Under the pieces are notes generated by a model that saw nothing but the letters and a program-made list of their open reading frames with translations, did not search any database and had not been told where the DNA came from. Both the position numbers and the translations under genes were made by a program. Positions 1-6,600 of a DNA stretch of 16,396 bases are shown here, in pieces (the first letter of the stretch is position 1; the number at the start of each line of letters is the position of its first letter). The stretch comes from Promethearchaeota archaeon. Its GTDB lineage: Archaea > Asgardarchaeota > Lokiarchaeia > Sigynarchaeales > SOKP01. The DNA lies in assembly GCA_016839655.1 (NCBI GenBank), contig JAEOTW010000308.1, forward strand, positions 1 through 16,396, written 5' to 3'.

Positions 1-2
1 AA

Positions 3-593
3 CCTGATAAACTTGAAGTATATACCATGGAAAATCAAGGTCGATATCTTTATGAACTCTTACTTTTTGAAAAAGTCCGCAAGGTTATAATAATGGCTCA
101 TTCCATGGGGGGTCCTGTGGCAATTTCCCTCATCGATAAAATCCAAAATCAGTCAAATGGGGAGATTAAAGTAAAGGGATTGTTTTACCTTGAGGGAAAT
201 CTTGATAAAAACGATACATTTTTGTCTTCAACTATTGCTCAATATCCTTTTGAAGAATTTAAAAAGAAATTTAACGACTGGGTAGAAGACATGATTAACC
301 AAATTAAATTAGATTATAGTAGAAATGGACCCTATTCTATTTGGGGATCGGCTTATGATGTCGTAAAGTTATCCGAGGCAAATGACTTGCTTCCTCGGCT
401 ACAAAAGTTAATTGATTTTCCATTATTTTTTATATTCGGAGAGAAAAATAAAGGAAGATTCACTTCGGAAGAATTAGTTAAAAGCGAGAAATTACCGGTT
501 ATCTATATTCCTAATACCGATCATGGTATGTTTTTTGATAATCCACAAGAATTTTGGAAAATTATTAAGGAACTGCTCAAATCATGCCTATAA
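3..593 (+). CDS. Alpha/beta hydrolase, 3' part (5' end outside window)
   Basis: The frame is already open at base 3, and the residues before the first internal Met (base 27) fit the family, so the gene begins upstream of the window. Residues numbered from the ATG at 27 show the nucleophile elbow AHSMGG around Ser26 (G-x-S-x-G with Ala for the first Gly). A late NTDHGMFF segment supplies the probable catalytic His. The strand before it, reading FFIFGEKN, is where the acid residue normally sits. The cap region between is helical and charged. Substrate cannot be told: the fold covers esterases, lipases, epoxide hydrolases and C-C hydrolases. No signal peptide can be judged because the N-terminus is missing. 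The gene ends with TAA and converges on metF. Superfamily call is solid, substrate unknown. Confidence 0.85.
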   Translation, partial: PDKLEVYTMENQGRYLYELLLFEKVRKVIIMAHSMGGPVAISLIDKIQNQSNGEIKVKGLFYLEGNLDKNDTFLSSTIAQYPFEEFKKKFNDWVEDMINQIKLDYSRNGPYSIWGSAYDVVKLSEANDLLPRLQKLIDFPLFFIFGEKNKGRFTSEELVKSEKLPVIYIPNTDHGMFFDNPQEFWKIIKELLKSCL

Positions 594-703
594 TTAGTGA
601 ATCATATCTTCAGTAATTCTTCTGAGCATTATGGAAAAACAAAAATTTAGCTTAATAATTACTAAAGCTTTATTTACTTCAATTAATTGAAATGCTATTC
701 TTT

Positions 704-728
704 CTAAAAGAAAAAGATAAAAAAATAA
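704..728 (-). terminator. Oligo-T terminator for metF
   Basis: Just beyond the metF stop, the minus strand reads as a run of T tracts (the plus strand is A-rich: aaaagaaaaagataaaaaa). A weak TTTCT/AGAAA hairpin lies at its distal edge. Archaeal RNA polymerase typically releases at such T runs. The spacer 594-747 between the two convergent genes holds nothing else I recognise. Confidence 0.45.
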
Positions 729-747
729 ATGTTAAGATCTTACGGTT

Positions 748-1677
748 TTAAGCTTTTATTACTTCGATGAGTTTAGGGAAGATTCTGGGGTAATGCACTG
801 CCATACAATGAATTCCTTCAAGAAGCCCCTTGGATTTTAATTCAGTTACGAAAGGTTTAAAGAATTCATAATTTGCATGATCATACATACGTTTCTGTTC
901 TGCTTTGTCAGTAATATCAGTTTTGATTTTCTTCCATTTAGCAAGAATCTCTTTAGGGACATCAACGCCAGGTACAAACATATCAAATCCTTTAGCAATC
1001 CCATAGCTTTTCATTGGAAAAAGTCCGAGTAAAATTGGTACTTTATATCTTCTGATTGCTTGTAGAAATTCAATTGTTCTTTCAATATCATAAACTACTT
1101 GCGTTTGGATAAATTCACAACCCGCTTCAGCTTTTCTTCCAATTTTTAGTATTTCTGCTTCCATGGGATCTGCATTTGGGTTTGCAGCACCTCCAACATG
1201 AAGCATCGGAGGCTTTTCTATTTCATGTCCATTTATTGAACCTTGGTCTACCATTTCTCTAACTAATTTAATGAGTGTTGCAGAGTCCAAATCAAAAACT
1301 GGCTTACTTTCAGGACAATCACCTAAAGCGGTATGGTCTCCACATAATGAAAGAACATTATGGATTCCTAATGCTTCAGCAGCCATAATTTGGCCAGCTA
1401 ATCCGATTTTATTACAATCTCGCACTGTTAGTTGCCATACAATCTCGAGTCCAGATGCTTCTTGTACGATATGGGAAGCAGCAAGTGAATTAATAGTTAC
1501 TATTGCAAGTGGACTATCTGTCATATTAGCAGCCGTAACGTATGGAGCCATCTCTTTAGCTTCATGAATTGTATGGGATAAATCTGTAGTTTTTTCTGGT
1601 TCAAGTTCACCAGTGAGAACAAATTCACCATTAGCAATAGCTTGTCCTAATTTGGAATATACTTTCTTTTCTGTCAA
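748..1677 (-). CDS. metF: Methylenetetrahydrofolate reductase-type protein MetF
   Basis: This 309-residue flavin TIM-barrel enzyme would interconvert methylene- and methyl-tetrahydropterin in the methyl branch of the Wood-Ljungdahl pathway or in methionine synthesis. Family marks include the N-terminal strand FVLTGELEPE with Glu24, corresponding to the catalytic Glu of bacterial MetF. LSLCGDHT with Asp114 matches the flavin-contacting LRGD segment, followed by FIQTQVVYD near residue 190 and PILLGLFP near 215. Length is normal for the short form without a regulatory domain. The start is TTG at 1677, chosen because a GGAGGT Shine-Dalgarno (1685-1690 region, minus strand) sits 8 bases upstream. 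That element overlaps the metV stop, and the two genes are only 6 bases apart, so translation is probably coupled. Whether the carrier is tetrahydrofolate or tetrahydromethanopterin cannot be decided here. Confidence 0.9.
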   Translation of the reverse strand: MTEKKVYSKLGQAIANGEFVLTGELEPEKTTDLSHTIHEAKEMAPYVTAANMTDSPLAIVTINSLAASHIVQEASGLEIVWQLTVRDCNKIGLAGQIMAAEALGIHNVLSLCGDHTALGDCPESKPVFDLDSATLIKLVREMVDQGSINGHEIEKPPMLHVGGAANPNADPMEAEILKIGRKAEAGCEFIQTQVVYDIERTIEFLQAIRRYKVPILLGLFPMKSYGIAKGFDMFVPGVDVPKEILAKWKKIKTDITDKAEQKRMYDHANYEFFKPFVTELKSKGLLEGIHCMAVHYPRIFPKLIEVIKA

Positions 1678-1692
1678 CTCTGATTACCTCCA
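1678..1692 (-). promoter_or_regulatory. Shine-Dalgarno overlapping metV stop, for metF TTG start
   Basis: On the minus strand, GGAGGTAA contains both the last sense codon and stop of metV and the ribosome-binding site of metF. It is followed by eight bases and TTG. This decides the unusual start codon and implies that ribosomes finishing metV start metF. Confidence 0.7.
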
Positions 1693-2349
1693 CACTACTT
1701 CTCGTTGGTGACCAGATTCACTCCAGTCCACAGAATCTCTTAATTTAGAATATAAATCTAATCTCCCTAACTCTTTTAATCGTTCATAAATCAGTACCCA
1801 ACCACAATCTTTTTCATAGTTTCCAACTTCACATTTTCCTCTAACCATGCCTCCACAAGGTCCATTCATGAGTGATTTTGCGCATGTTGTTATGGGACAA
1901 ATGCCACCAGTTTCATTTAATAAGCAATCACCACATCCACGACATCGCATATAAAAACGGCCAATCCTTTCTGTCATACCCATGAATTCTGTATTATTAG
2001 CAATAAAAACAGGAAGATGAGAATATTTACGTTCAAGGACTTTTGTAATACTAGCAACTCCAAGCCCACAGCTTAACGTTAAAATTGCATCAATATCTTT
2101 TAAATCTTCATCAATTTTCCTGAAGTCTTTCATCATTACTCTATTATCACATACTTCTTCAGGAACGATTACGACCTTAATTTCGAATCCTTCATTCTCT
2201 AACTTCTCTGCCATTTCTTTAGCGCCTTCTTCTCCTCCAGTTTGGCACATAGCGGCACAAGAACCACACGAAACAATAGCAATTCTTTTGGTGTCCTTTA
2301 TAGCAGTTAGAACTTCTTCAAATGGTTTTTTTGTAGTAATAATTGTCAT
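1684..2349 (-). CDS. metV: MetV, iron-sulfur partner of MetF (MTHFR C-terminal-like)
   Basis: This 221-residue Cys-rich protein has the pattern of the zinc/iron-sulfur protein that pairs with MetF in acetogens (MTHFR_C family). Cysteines fall in an N-terminal CxxCxxxC (28, 31, 35), singles at 67 and 94, then a dense C-terminal set: 136, 139, 142 (CRGCGDC), 151, 156, 165 (NGPCGG), 173 and 182. In acetogens MetV is needed for MetF activity and can link it to an electron donor such as an Hdr-type complex; none is encoded in this window. The start is ATG at 2349 with no good Shine-Dalgarno, but a TATA-like box about 27 bases upstream suggests a leaderless message. It is the first gene of a two-gene operon with metF. 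Confidence in the pairing is high; the redox partner is unknown. Confidence 0.88.
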   Translation of the reverse strand: MTIITTKKPFEEVLTAIKDTKRIAIVSCGSCAAMCQTGGEEGAKEMAEKLENEGFEIKVVIVPEEVCDNRVMMKDFRKIDEDLKDIDAILTLSCGLGVASITKVLERKYSHLPVFIANNTEFMGMTERIGRFYMRCRGCGDCLLNETGGICPITTCAKSLMNGPCGGMVRGKCEVGNYEKDCGWVLIYERLKELGRLDLYSKLRDSVDWSESGHQREVVWR

Positions 2350-2370
2350 TTATTCATTCACTTGATAACT

Positions 2371-2382
2371 TTAAAATATAAA
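2371..2382 (-). promoter_or_regulatory. TATA box for metV-metF
   Basis: The minus strand reads TTTATATTTTAA, centred about 27 bases before the metV ATG. That is the distance from TATA centre to transcription start in archaea, so the mRNA should begin at or next to the start codon. Confidence 0.5.
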
Positions 2383-2512
2383 TTACACTAATAATAGTTG
2401 AAATTAATCAAGATATTTATTATTTTGAATTATAAAATGTAAGGTTTTCGAAAAGGAAAATAATATAAAACCATCACAGAATATTTCCAAAATTGATATA
2501 TGTTTTTATTTT

Positions 2513-2555
2513 ATTAGATCTAATCTAATTTATTCTTATCTAGAATCAATCTAAT
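2513..2555. promoter_or_regulatory. Candidate operator: 12-base palindrome plus ATCTAAT repeats
   Basis: ATTAGATCTAAT at 2513-2524 is a perfect palindrome. The half-site ATCTAAT occurs at 2518, 2523 and again at 2549. It lies in the divergent spacer between metV and the methyltransferase-like gene, about 60 bases before the latter's TATA region, a plausible place for a dimeric regulator. Inference only. Confidence 0.35.
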
Positions 2556-2582
2556 GAGGAAATCAACAATTTCCAAAAAATT

Positions 2583-2598
2583 TTTATAATTATTTATA
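2583..2598 (+). promoter_or_regulatory. TATA region for methyltransferase-like gene
   Basis: TTTATAAT and ATTTATAT overlap here, preceded by the A-rich CCAAAAAA (BRE-like). The ATG at 2631 would follow a short leader containing GAAAGGA. Confidence 0.45.
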
Positions 2599-2630
2599 TC
2601 ATACTCTTATCAAAAGAAAGGAATTTTAAA

Positions 2631-3296
2631 ATGAAAGATATTGGAAAAAAGCTTTTATTCTTCATCTTTATCTACCTTATTTATCAGAACATATTTTATT
2701 TGCTACTTGTACCAGATATATATTTCAATCCCATTTATGTTATATATTTAATCATGGCTTACATGGTTACTCTTGCTGATACGTTAATACGCTCCATCCC
2801 AGAAGAAAGACACCCTTCAAAAATTTTTAGTATTCTAATATTATTAATGATTATATTATCTCCATTCTTCCTAATTGGTGCATTTCTAGAAAATCGGTTG
2901 CTTATTTCCCAGTTTTTCTCATTATGGGACAATATTATTGTCAGTTATATAGGTTTTATTCTCTATCTTACTGGTAGTTTCATTGTAATAGTAGCAAGAG
3001 CTCAGTTAGGAAGATTTGGAACAGGAGAATTAATCACGGAAGAGGACCATCAACTTTTTACTCAGGGAATATATCGCCATATTAGAAATCCCATGTATTC
3101 TGGTGCTTTAATTGCCACTATTGGCTTCTGCCTTGTTTTTAGATGTATTATAATTCTTGTTATTATGTTTGTATACAGTTTCTTGATATATAGGATGCGT
3201 ATAAATGAAGAAGAAAAAATCCTTCAAGAGAAATTTGGAAGTGAGTTCGAAGATTATAAAAAGAAAACTAAGAGACTAATTCCATTTGTTTACTAA
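2631..3296 (+). CDS. Isoprenylcysteine carboxyl methyltransferase-like membrane protein
   Basis: This 221-residue integral membrane protein has about five or six hydrophobic segments (near 8-28, 33-50, 64-86, 100-123, 158-190). The C-terminal signature of the ICMT/PEMT-like superfamily is complete: QGIYRHIRNPMYSG at residues 145-158, then NEEEKIL (192-198), FGSEFEDYKKK and a final RLIP. In characterised members these residues bind S-adenosylmethionine at the membrane. The substrate could be a prenyl-cysteine, lipid or small molecule and cannot be told. The start is ATG at 2631 after a GAAAGGA ribosome site and a TATA-like region. The next gene begins 6 bases after the stop, so the two are probably one transcript. 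Family call is firm, substrate unknown. Confidence 0.82.
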   Translation: MKDIGKKLLFFIFIYLIYQNIFYLLLVPDIYFNPIYVIYLIMAYMVTLADTLIRSIPEERHPSKIFSILILLMIILSPFFLIGAFLENRLLISQFFSLWDNIIVSYIGFILYLTGSFIVIVARAQLGRFGTGELITEEDHQLFTQGIYRHIRNPMYSGALIATIGFCLVFRCIIILVIMFVYSFLIYRMRINEEEKILQEKFGSEFEDYKKKTKRLIPFVY

Positions 3297-3302
3297 AAAA
3301 AG

Positions 3303-3608
3303 ATGATAAAAATAAAAATTACAGTTGTAAAAAAATTTAATCCAAAGGATGTTTTCGGTCATGAAATCATAAATTCTAGAGGAGAAATTGTGCCTACTTG
3401 TTATGTTTTTGATGAGGGGGAGGAATTCATAATAGAAGCATTAGAGAAACCAGAAAAATTCTGTGGATGGGGATGGAAAACAGTAGTAAAAGATGTAGAG
3501 CTATTAACTTCTGGTGAAGATGTTTCCTGGTGTCCGCCAGGCATAATTTATTCTAGTTGCACAGATGGGGCTAGGCCTGTCATCTTTAAACTAGAGAGAA
3601 TTGAGTAA
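3303..3608 (+). CDS. TIGR04076-like small Cys-containing protein
   Basis: This 101-residue soluble protein matches, as I recall it, the TIGR04076 pattern: a start of the type MIKIKITVVKK, a conserved PTC (Cys33), the block KFCGWGWK (Cys54), a SWCPPG segment (Cys77) and the hallmark SSCTDGARPVIFKLER near the C-terminus (Cys86). The function of the family is not established; four conserved-position cysteines suggest metal or redox chemistry, which is inference. It starts with ATG only 6 bases after the methyltransferase-like gene and lacks an obvious Shine-Dalgarno, consistent with translation coupled to that gene. Its stop lies one base from the stop of the convergent gene on the other strand. 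Confidence 0.82.
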   Translation: MIKIKITVVKKFNPKDVFGHEIINSRGEIVPTCYVFDEGEEFIIEALEKPEKFCGWGWKTVVKDVELLTSGEDVSWCPPGIIYSSCTDGARPVIFKLERIE

Positions 3609-3609
3609 G

Positions 3610-3951
3610 TTATCTTTTAGAAAAAGGTTTTAAATGATATTCTTCAATCAAATTATTTAAAGCACTATCGAATTTCTCAGAGATATCAATATATAGTTTT
3701 CCCCATCCATTATCTATAGCTATTTCTTGTAAATCAGATGTAGGGGCAAATAAAATAATAAGATCGTCAATTTTGGAAAAATCCTCTTTTGTTAAATTTT
3801 GTATATGTTTATCTAACTCTTCAATAAGATCTTCTGAACTGTCAAACCCAGAGTGTATCATATCTGTTTCTGGAGCTTTAATAATTTCTTTTATAGATTC
3901 TAATATATTTATAACAGCTTCAATTTTTTTATTAGGGAGCACTTTTCTCAT
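3610..3951 (-). CDS. Hypothetical small soluble protein
   Basis: I do not recognise this family. The 113-residue product is acidic and mostly helical: a basic N-terminus (MRKVLPNKK), amphipathic helices through residue 60, a hydrophobic strand DDLIILFAPT near 62-71, and a C-terminal stretch with GWGKLYIDISEKFDSAL. There is no signal peptide, membrane helix or metal-binding motif. The reading frame is preferred over a hydrophobic frame on the plus strand because its composition is that of a folded protein and it ends exactly next to its convergent neighbour. A TATA-like ATTTAAAATAAA lies just upstream of ATG 3951. Likely a single-gene transcript. Confidence 0.6.
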   Translation of the reverse strand: MRKVLPNKKIEAVINILESIKEIIKAPETDMIHSGFDSSEDLIEELDKHIQNLTKEDFSKIDDLIILFAPTSDLQEIAIDNGWGKLYIDISEKFDSALNNLIEEYHLKPFSKR

Positions 3952-4053
3952 TATCTATATTTATGAATTTTATTTTAAATATTGTTTAACTTGTAGATAT
4001 AAAAAGAATCCTATTCTTTTCAAGTCATCAATATTTTGTGTTTTCAAGTAATT

Positions 4054-4093
4054 GTTCCATATTTTATTGAAACATCCATGGAACTATTGGATG
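4054..4093 (+). other. Overlapping alternative hairpins upstream of secreted-protein gene
   Basis: GTTCCAT (4054-4060) pairs with ATGGAAC (4078-4084), while CATCCA (4073-4078) pairs with TGGATG (4088-4093). The pairings share base 4078 and the second stem sits in the loop and 3' flank of the first, so both cannot form fully. It could be a switch or chance. Confidence 0.25.
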
Positions 4094-4154
4094 CTCAATT
4101 ATAAATGCGATATTTCTTAACATTTTATGAAATTTATTGATATGTGAAAATTAA

Positions 4155-4187
4155 CACCTTGTTTAAAGGAGCAATCCTTTCAAGGTG
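4155..4187 (+). other. Stable stem-loop with GCAA tetraloop in leader region
   Basis: CACCTTG (4155-4161) pairs perfectly with CAAGGTG (4181-4187). Inside it AAAGGA (4165-4170) pairs with TCCTTT (4175-4180) around a GCAA loop of the GNRA class, with a three-base TTT bulge on the 5' side. This gives thirteen pairs in A+T-rich DNA, about 40 bases before the start of the secreted-protein gene. Probably a structured 5' leader; function unknown. Confidence 0.5.
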
Positions 4188-4228
4188 AAAAATATATCGA
4201 GGTTTAATGAAAAAAAATTTTGGTGAAA

Positions 4229-4906
4229 ATGGTAATGAGAAAGAATTCAAAAATGACTAAAACCATGATCGCAGCAACTTTTTTAATAACTATCTTCGCA
4301 ATTGTCACATCGGTGAGCGCTTATGGGTCTAATCGCGTCTTATTCATGGCAATAGGAGATGATTTAGATCTTAATTCAAGTGATCTTATCGTAGGGAAGA
4401 TATATGGTGAAGAAGGTGTGCCTCCATCGGTAAAAGCAGTTTTCCATCAAAAAATCTATGATGATTCAGGTAAAAAAGTGTATACAATGTTGGGAATGCT
4501 CACAGAGGGATTACGTCTACAAACTGATTTTTGTTTTTATTGCCCAATCTTTCAGGTCTGGTTTATTAACGTTTGGTTTGTCATGGGTGATGGAATGTTT
4601 AAAACTACTGATACCGATTTGGATCTATTATTTAGAAGAACGTTTCCAATAACTATGCCAAATACTGAGGGTAAATACGTATCAGCAACGATGTTAATGT
4701 TTCTGAGCTTTACAGCAGAATATTGTGTATATGATCCCACCGTTATTCCCCCAGGACCCGAAAATCCGGTTTTAATTTTACCAGAAGGAGGATGGGCCCT
4801 TGCTGCGGTATTATGGGATGTTGGCATCCCAATGGATGTGGGGTTTGGATATGGTATATTACCAGTTGGTCCTGTAGCCTATTTGACAAGATCCTGGGGA
4901 ATATAA
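4229..4906 (+). CDS. Secreted protein of unknown family
   Basis: About 225 residues with a clear Sec signal peptide: basic MVMRKNSKMTKT, a hydrophobic core IAATFLITIFAIV, and a likely cleavage after VSA before YGSNR. I do not recognise the mature domain. It is beta-rich and aromatic, with a CFYC motif (CxxC) about a third of the way in and another Cys in EYCVYD, so an extracellular disulphide is possible. A Pro-rich PPGPENP segment precedes a Gly-rich C-terminus. There is no anchor helix at the end, so it may be released or held at the surface by partners. Starts at 4220 (TTG), 4223 (GTG), 4229 (ATG) and 4235 (ATG) are all in frame; I chose 4229. A T-rich terminator follows the TAA. Confidence 0.72.
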   Translation: MVMRKNSKMTKTMIAATFLITIFAIVTSVSAYGSNRVLFMAIGDDLDLNSSDLIVGKIYGEEGVPPSVKAVFHQKIYDDSGKKVYTMLGMLTEGLRLQTDFCFYCPIFQVWFINVWFVMGDGMFKTTDTDLDLLFRRTFPITMPNTEGKYVSATMLMFLSFTAEYCVYDPTVIPPGPENPVLILPEGGWALAAVLWDVGIPMDVGFGYGILPVGPVAYLTRSWGI

Positions 4907-4932
4907 GTCTTATAAAAAATATTTTCTAAAAC

Positions 4933-4950
4933 CTTTTTTTTCTTTTTTTA
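4933..4950 (+). terminator. Oligo-T terminator after secreted-protein gene
   Basis: A nearly unbroken T tract with one C begins about 25 bases after the stop codon, the usual form of an archaeal terminator. Confidence 0.55.
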
Positions 4951-4990
4951 CTGGTGTATTTCACATTTCACTACTATTGAGATAGGTTAG

Positions 4991-5000
4991 TTTTATATAG
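4991..5000 (+). promoter_or_regulatory. TATA box for small membrane protein gene
   Basis: TTTTATATAG lies 53 bases before the ATG at 5053, placing transcription start near 5020 and leaving room for the AAGGAG ribosome site at 5042-5047. Confidence 0.45.
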
Positions 5001-5052
5001 TTGAATTGATGATATTGCTTTAATTATAAAATGTGAAGGATAAGGAGCTGAG

Positions 5053-5217
5053 ATGATGAAAACAAAAAATAAATTCTTGATATGGTTAATCTCAACAATA
5101 ATATGCGGGTTTATTGGTACAATTGTTGGAGGCATATATTTGGGTAGCTCTTGGTGGATAGCGAGCCTTGTTGGTTTTGGTATACCTACATTTCTATATA
5201 TTGTAGACAATTATTGA
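5053..5217 (+). CDS. Small two-helix membrane protein (54 aa)
   Basis: A short gene supported by a good Shine-Dalgarno (AAGGAG at 5042-5047) before tandem ATG codons at 5053 and 5056, and by a TATA box further up. The product begins MMKTKNK, followed by a hydrophobic segment rich in Ile and Gly (about residues 8-28), a short GSSWW turn, and a second hydrophobic segment to about residue 50, ending VDNY. With a basic N-terminus and acidic C-terminus it is probably an inner-membrane hairpin. I do not recognise the family; small membrane proteins of this type often modulate larger complexes, but nothing here shows a partner. It lies between the secreted-protein gene and the PH-like gene on the same strand. 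Confidence 0.6.
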   Translation: MMKTKNKFLIWLISTIICGFIGTIVGGIYLGSSWWIASLVGFGIPTFLYIVDNY

Positions 5218-5294
5218 AGAGGAAAAACGTTTTTTAATTAGATCTTAAAAAGAAAATTTTGAATAATTTTAAAGGATAAAGATTGTGAGAAAAA

Positions 5295-6008
5295 ATGGAC
5301 GTTAAAGATCAAACGTTTAATAAGATTAAGAATCTTCTTGAAATGAAAAAACCATCAAAAAAAAAAATCCTTTCAAGTTTACTTACCTTGCAAGCTAACG
5401 ATTCTCTTTCTAATTTGGAGTTTTTCGATATAGTTGGAAAGACGTATCAATTGAATCCTCAATATTACATGTTTTCGATTTACCGAAAGTTATGGAGTAA
5501 ATCAAGAAAGATTTATGGCGTTGAGGGAATGAAGGCAATGGAGAAATATATTATGGAAAATTTTTGCCTGAATGAAGGAGAACAAATATTATATGAATAG
5601 CAAGGGATGATTCGTCAGAAGGTTCCAAAAAAATACGATTGGATTTGGGCAGGAAACTTGAGACAGCCTGGTACAATTTATATTACCAATGAACGAATAA
5701 TTGCGCACGGATCATTAGCTGTTCAACCCCATGAATCCTTTTGGGAAGATCCTCTTATGATCTTTCTCGAGAAATTCGGAAGGAAAGTCAGAAAGTATTA
5801 CATTCAATCAGGACCTTGTTATGGATATTCCTTTCCGATTAATGATCTTCATGATTTGCAAAAGGAACGGAATAAAATCATCTATTTTAGTGGTAACAGC
5901 CGAATCAAGATAAATATTTCAAAAAAAGAAGGTAATGCAGATAAACTAGTTGAAATTCTTAAAAAACAAAGTTCAAAATTGGACTCTACTAATTACATAA
6001 AGCAGTAG
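5295..6008 (+). CDS. PH/GRAM-like domain protein interrupted by one in-frame TAG
   Basis: Two open frames, 5295-5600 and 5607-6008, are in the same phase and separated only by TAG at 5598-5600 plus CAA GGG. Read through, they give one 237-codon protein aligned along its length with the product of 12503-13246. Shared features are the helical N-terminus, the block YG....EKYIMENFC (residues about 75-90), a strand ending ILYE just before the TAG, the PH/GRAM-like motif TIYITNERIIAHG (about 128-140), a YGYSFPI segment, and a Lys-rich C-terminal helix ending EILKKQSSK. The TAG falls inside the first strand of the conserved domain, so neither half alone is a complete domain. It may be a recent pseudogene, a sequencing error, readthrough, or re-initiation at ATG 5607, which has no well-spaced ribosome site. 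The domain type in eukaryotes binds phosphoinositides; that role here is inference. The gene ends with TAG as well. Confidence 0.6.
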
Positions 6009-6069
6009 AAGTAGAAGGGAGAATTTGGGGAAACTTATCCTGTCTGGAGCGGTAAGGTTTGCACGGTTT

Positions 6070-6118
6070 AGAACAGTAAGATAGAGTGTGTTCTTGAGCA
6101 GAATTTTTATTTTTTTCT
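6070..6118 (+). terminator. Hairpin plus T tract after PH-like gene
   Basis: AGAACA (6070-6075) pairs with TGTTCT (6089-6094), and a T-rich run follows at 6103-6118, about 100 bases after the stop codon. Confidence 0.4.
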
Positions 6119-6151
6119 TCTAATAACTTACAATTCTGTTCTATATTGTTG

Positions 6152-6195
6152 GAAAGGTAAATTCAGATCTTAATCTCAATGAAAATTTAGTGAAA
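6152..6195 (+). repeat. Degenerate dispersed repeat, copy 1
   Basis: Exact matches GTAAATTCAG (6157-6166) and TCAATGAAAATTTA (6176-6189) recur in the same order at 8539-8548 and 8558-8571 with similar spacing. Read in one frame, both copies encode a VNS...NENL peptide ending at a stop, so they may be remnants of the same gene end. Confidence 0.4.
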
Positions 6196-6270
6196 TTATT
6201 TAAAAATTAGAAATGGAACCTTCCTTAATGAAGAAACTATAAAATTAGCTAAAAATAAAATTTTGAAAAA

Positions 6271-6543
6271 TTATAAAGGAAAAACTTTCTCGGCTTCTTT
6301 CTCGTCAAATTCTAACTCGCGCAATCGCATTCGAATTTCACGAGGAGTAAAGGAAGTTTTTAACACTTCTACCACATTATCATGAAGAACCTTTAAATTA
6401 TCAACCGCAGCTTGATAATAGAAATCCTTCTCGCGAAAGTTAAGGTTTACAATATCAGTTAACCCTGCTAAGGATTCCCGAATCTTTTTATAATAGCTCA
6501 TCACATCATCCAATTTTTCATCCATATTTATTTGACCCATCAT
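6271..6543 (-). CDS. Hypothetical small helical protein
   Basis: The family is not recognised. The 90-residue product is predicted almost entirely helical: MDEKLDDVMSYYKKIRESLAGL, a central NLNFREKDFYYQAAVDNL, then a C-terminal segment TPREIRMRLRELEFDEKEAEKVF. There is no signal peptide or membrane helix. The start has tandem ATG codons (6543 and 6540) after a GAGGGA ribosome site, which favours the second by spacing. A TATA box (TTTATATATC on the minus strand) sits about 50 bases upstream. It is divergent from the helical-protein gene at 7131 across a 587-base spacer. Size and helical nature suggest a coiled-coil or adaptor role, which is speculation. Confidence 0.65.
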   Translation of the reverse strand: MMGQINMDEKLDDVMSYYKKIRESLAGLTDIVNLNFREKDFYYQAAVDNLKVLHDNVVEVLKTSFTPREIRMRLRELEFDEKEAEKVFPL

Positions 6544-6590
6544 ATTCCCTCATTTATTTTATTGTTTTACAATTATTGATAATAAAAATC

Positions 6591-6600
6591 GATATATAAA
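6591..6600 (-). promoter_or_regulatory. TATA box for 6271-6543 gene
   Basis: The minus strand reads TTTATATATC. With start of transcription near 6568, the leader would be about 25 bases and includes the GAGGGA ribosome site. Confidence 0.5.

Noticed and set aside
1271..1567. 98-codon plus-strand frame inside metF
   Set aside because: Antisense shadow of a gene with clear family motifs; its protein has no recognisable pattern.
3773..4051. 92-codon plus-strand frame opposite the 3610-3951 gene
   Set aside because: Hydrophobic, Ser/Ile-rich product typical of antisense translation of an acidic helical gene; no ribosome site.
4552..4827. 91-codon minus-strand frame inside the secreted-protein gene
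   Set aside because: Antisense to a gene with a signal peptide; no start signals of its own.
4974..5210. 78-codon minus-strand frame over the small membrane protein
   Set aside because: The plus strand has TATA, Shine-Dalgarno and two transmembrane segments; the minus frame has none of these.
5598..5600. Genome-wide TAG recoding (for example to pyrrolysine)
   Set aside because: TAG also ends the genes at 6006-6008 and 13976-13978 in sensible places, and no pyl gene is seen, so only site-specific readthrough remains possible.
6230..6282. Possible fourth copy of the gene tail (TTAGCTAAAAA near 6245)
   Set aside because: Match limited to A-rich sequence; not distinguishable from chance by eye.
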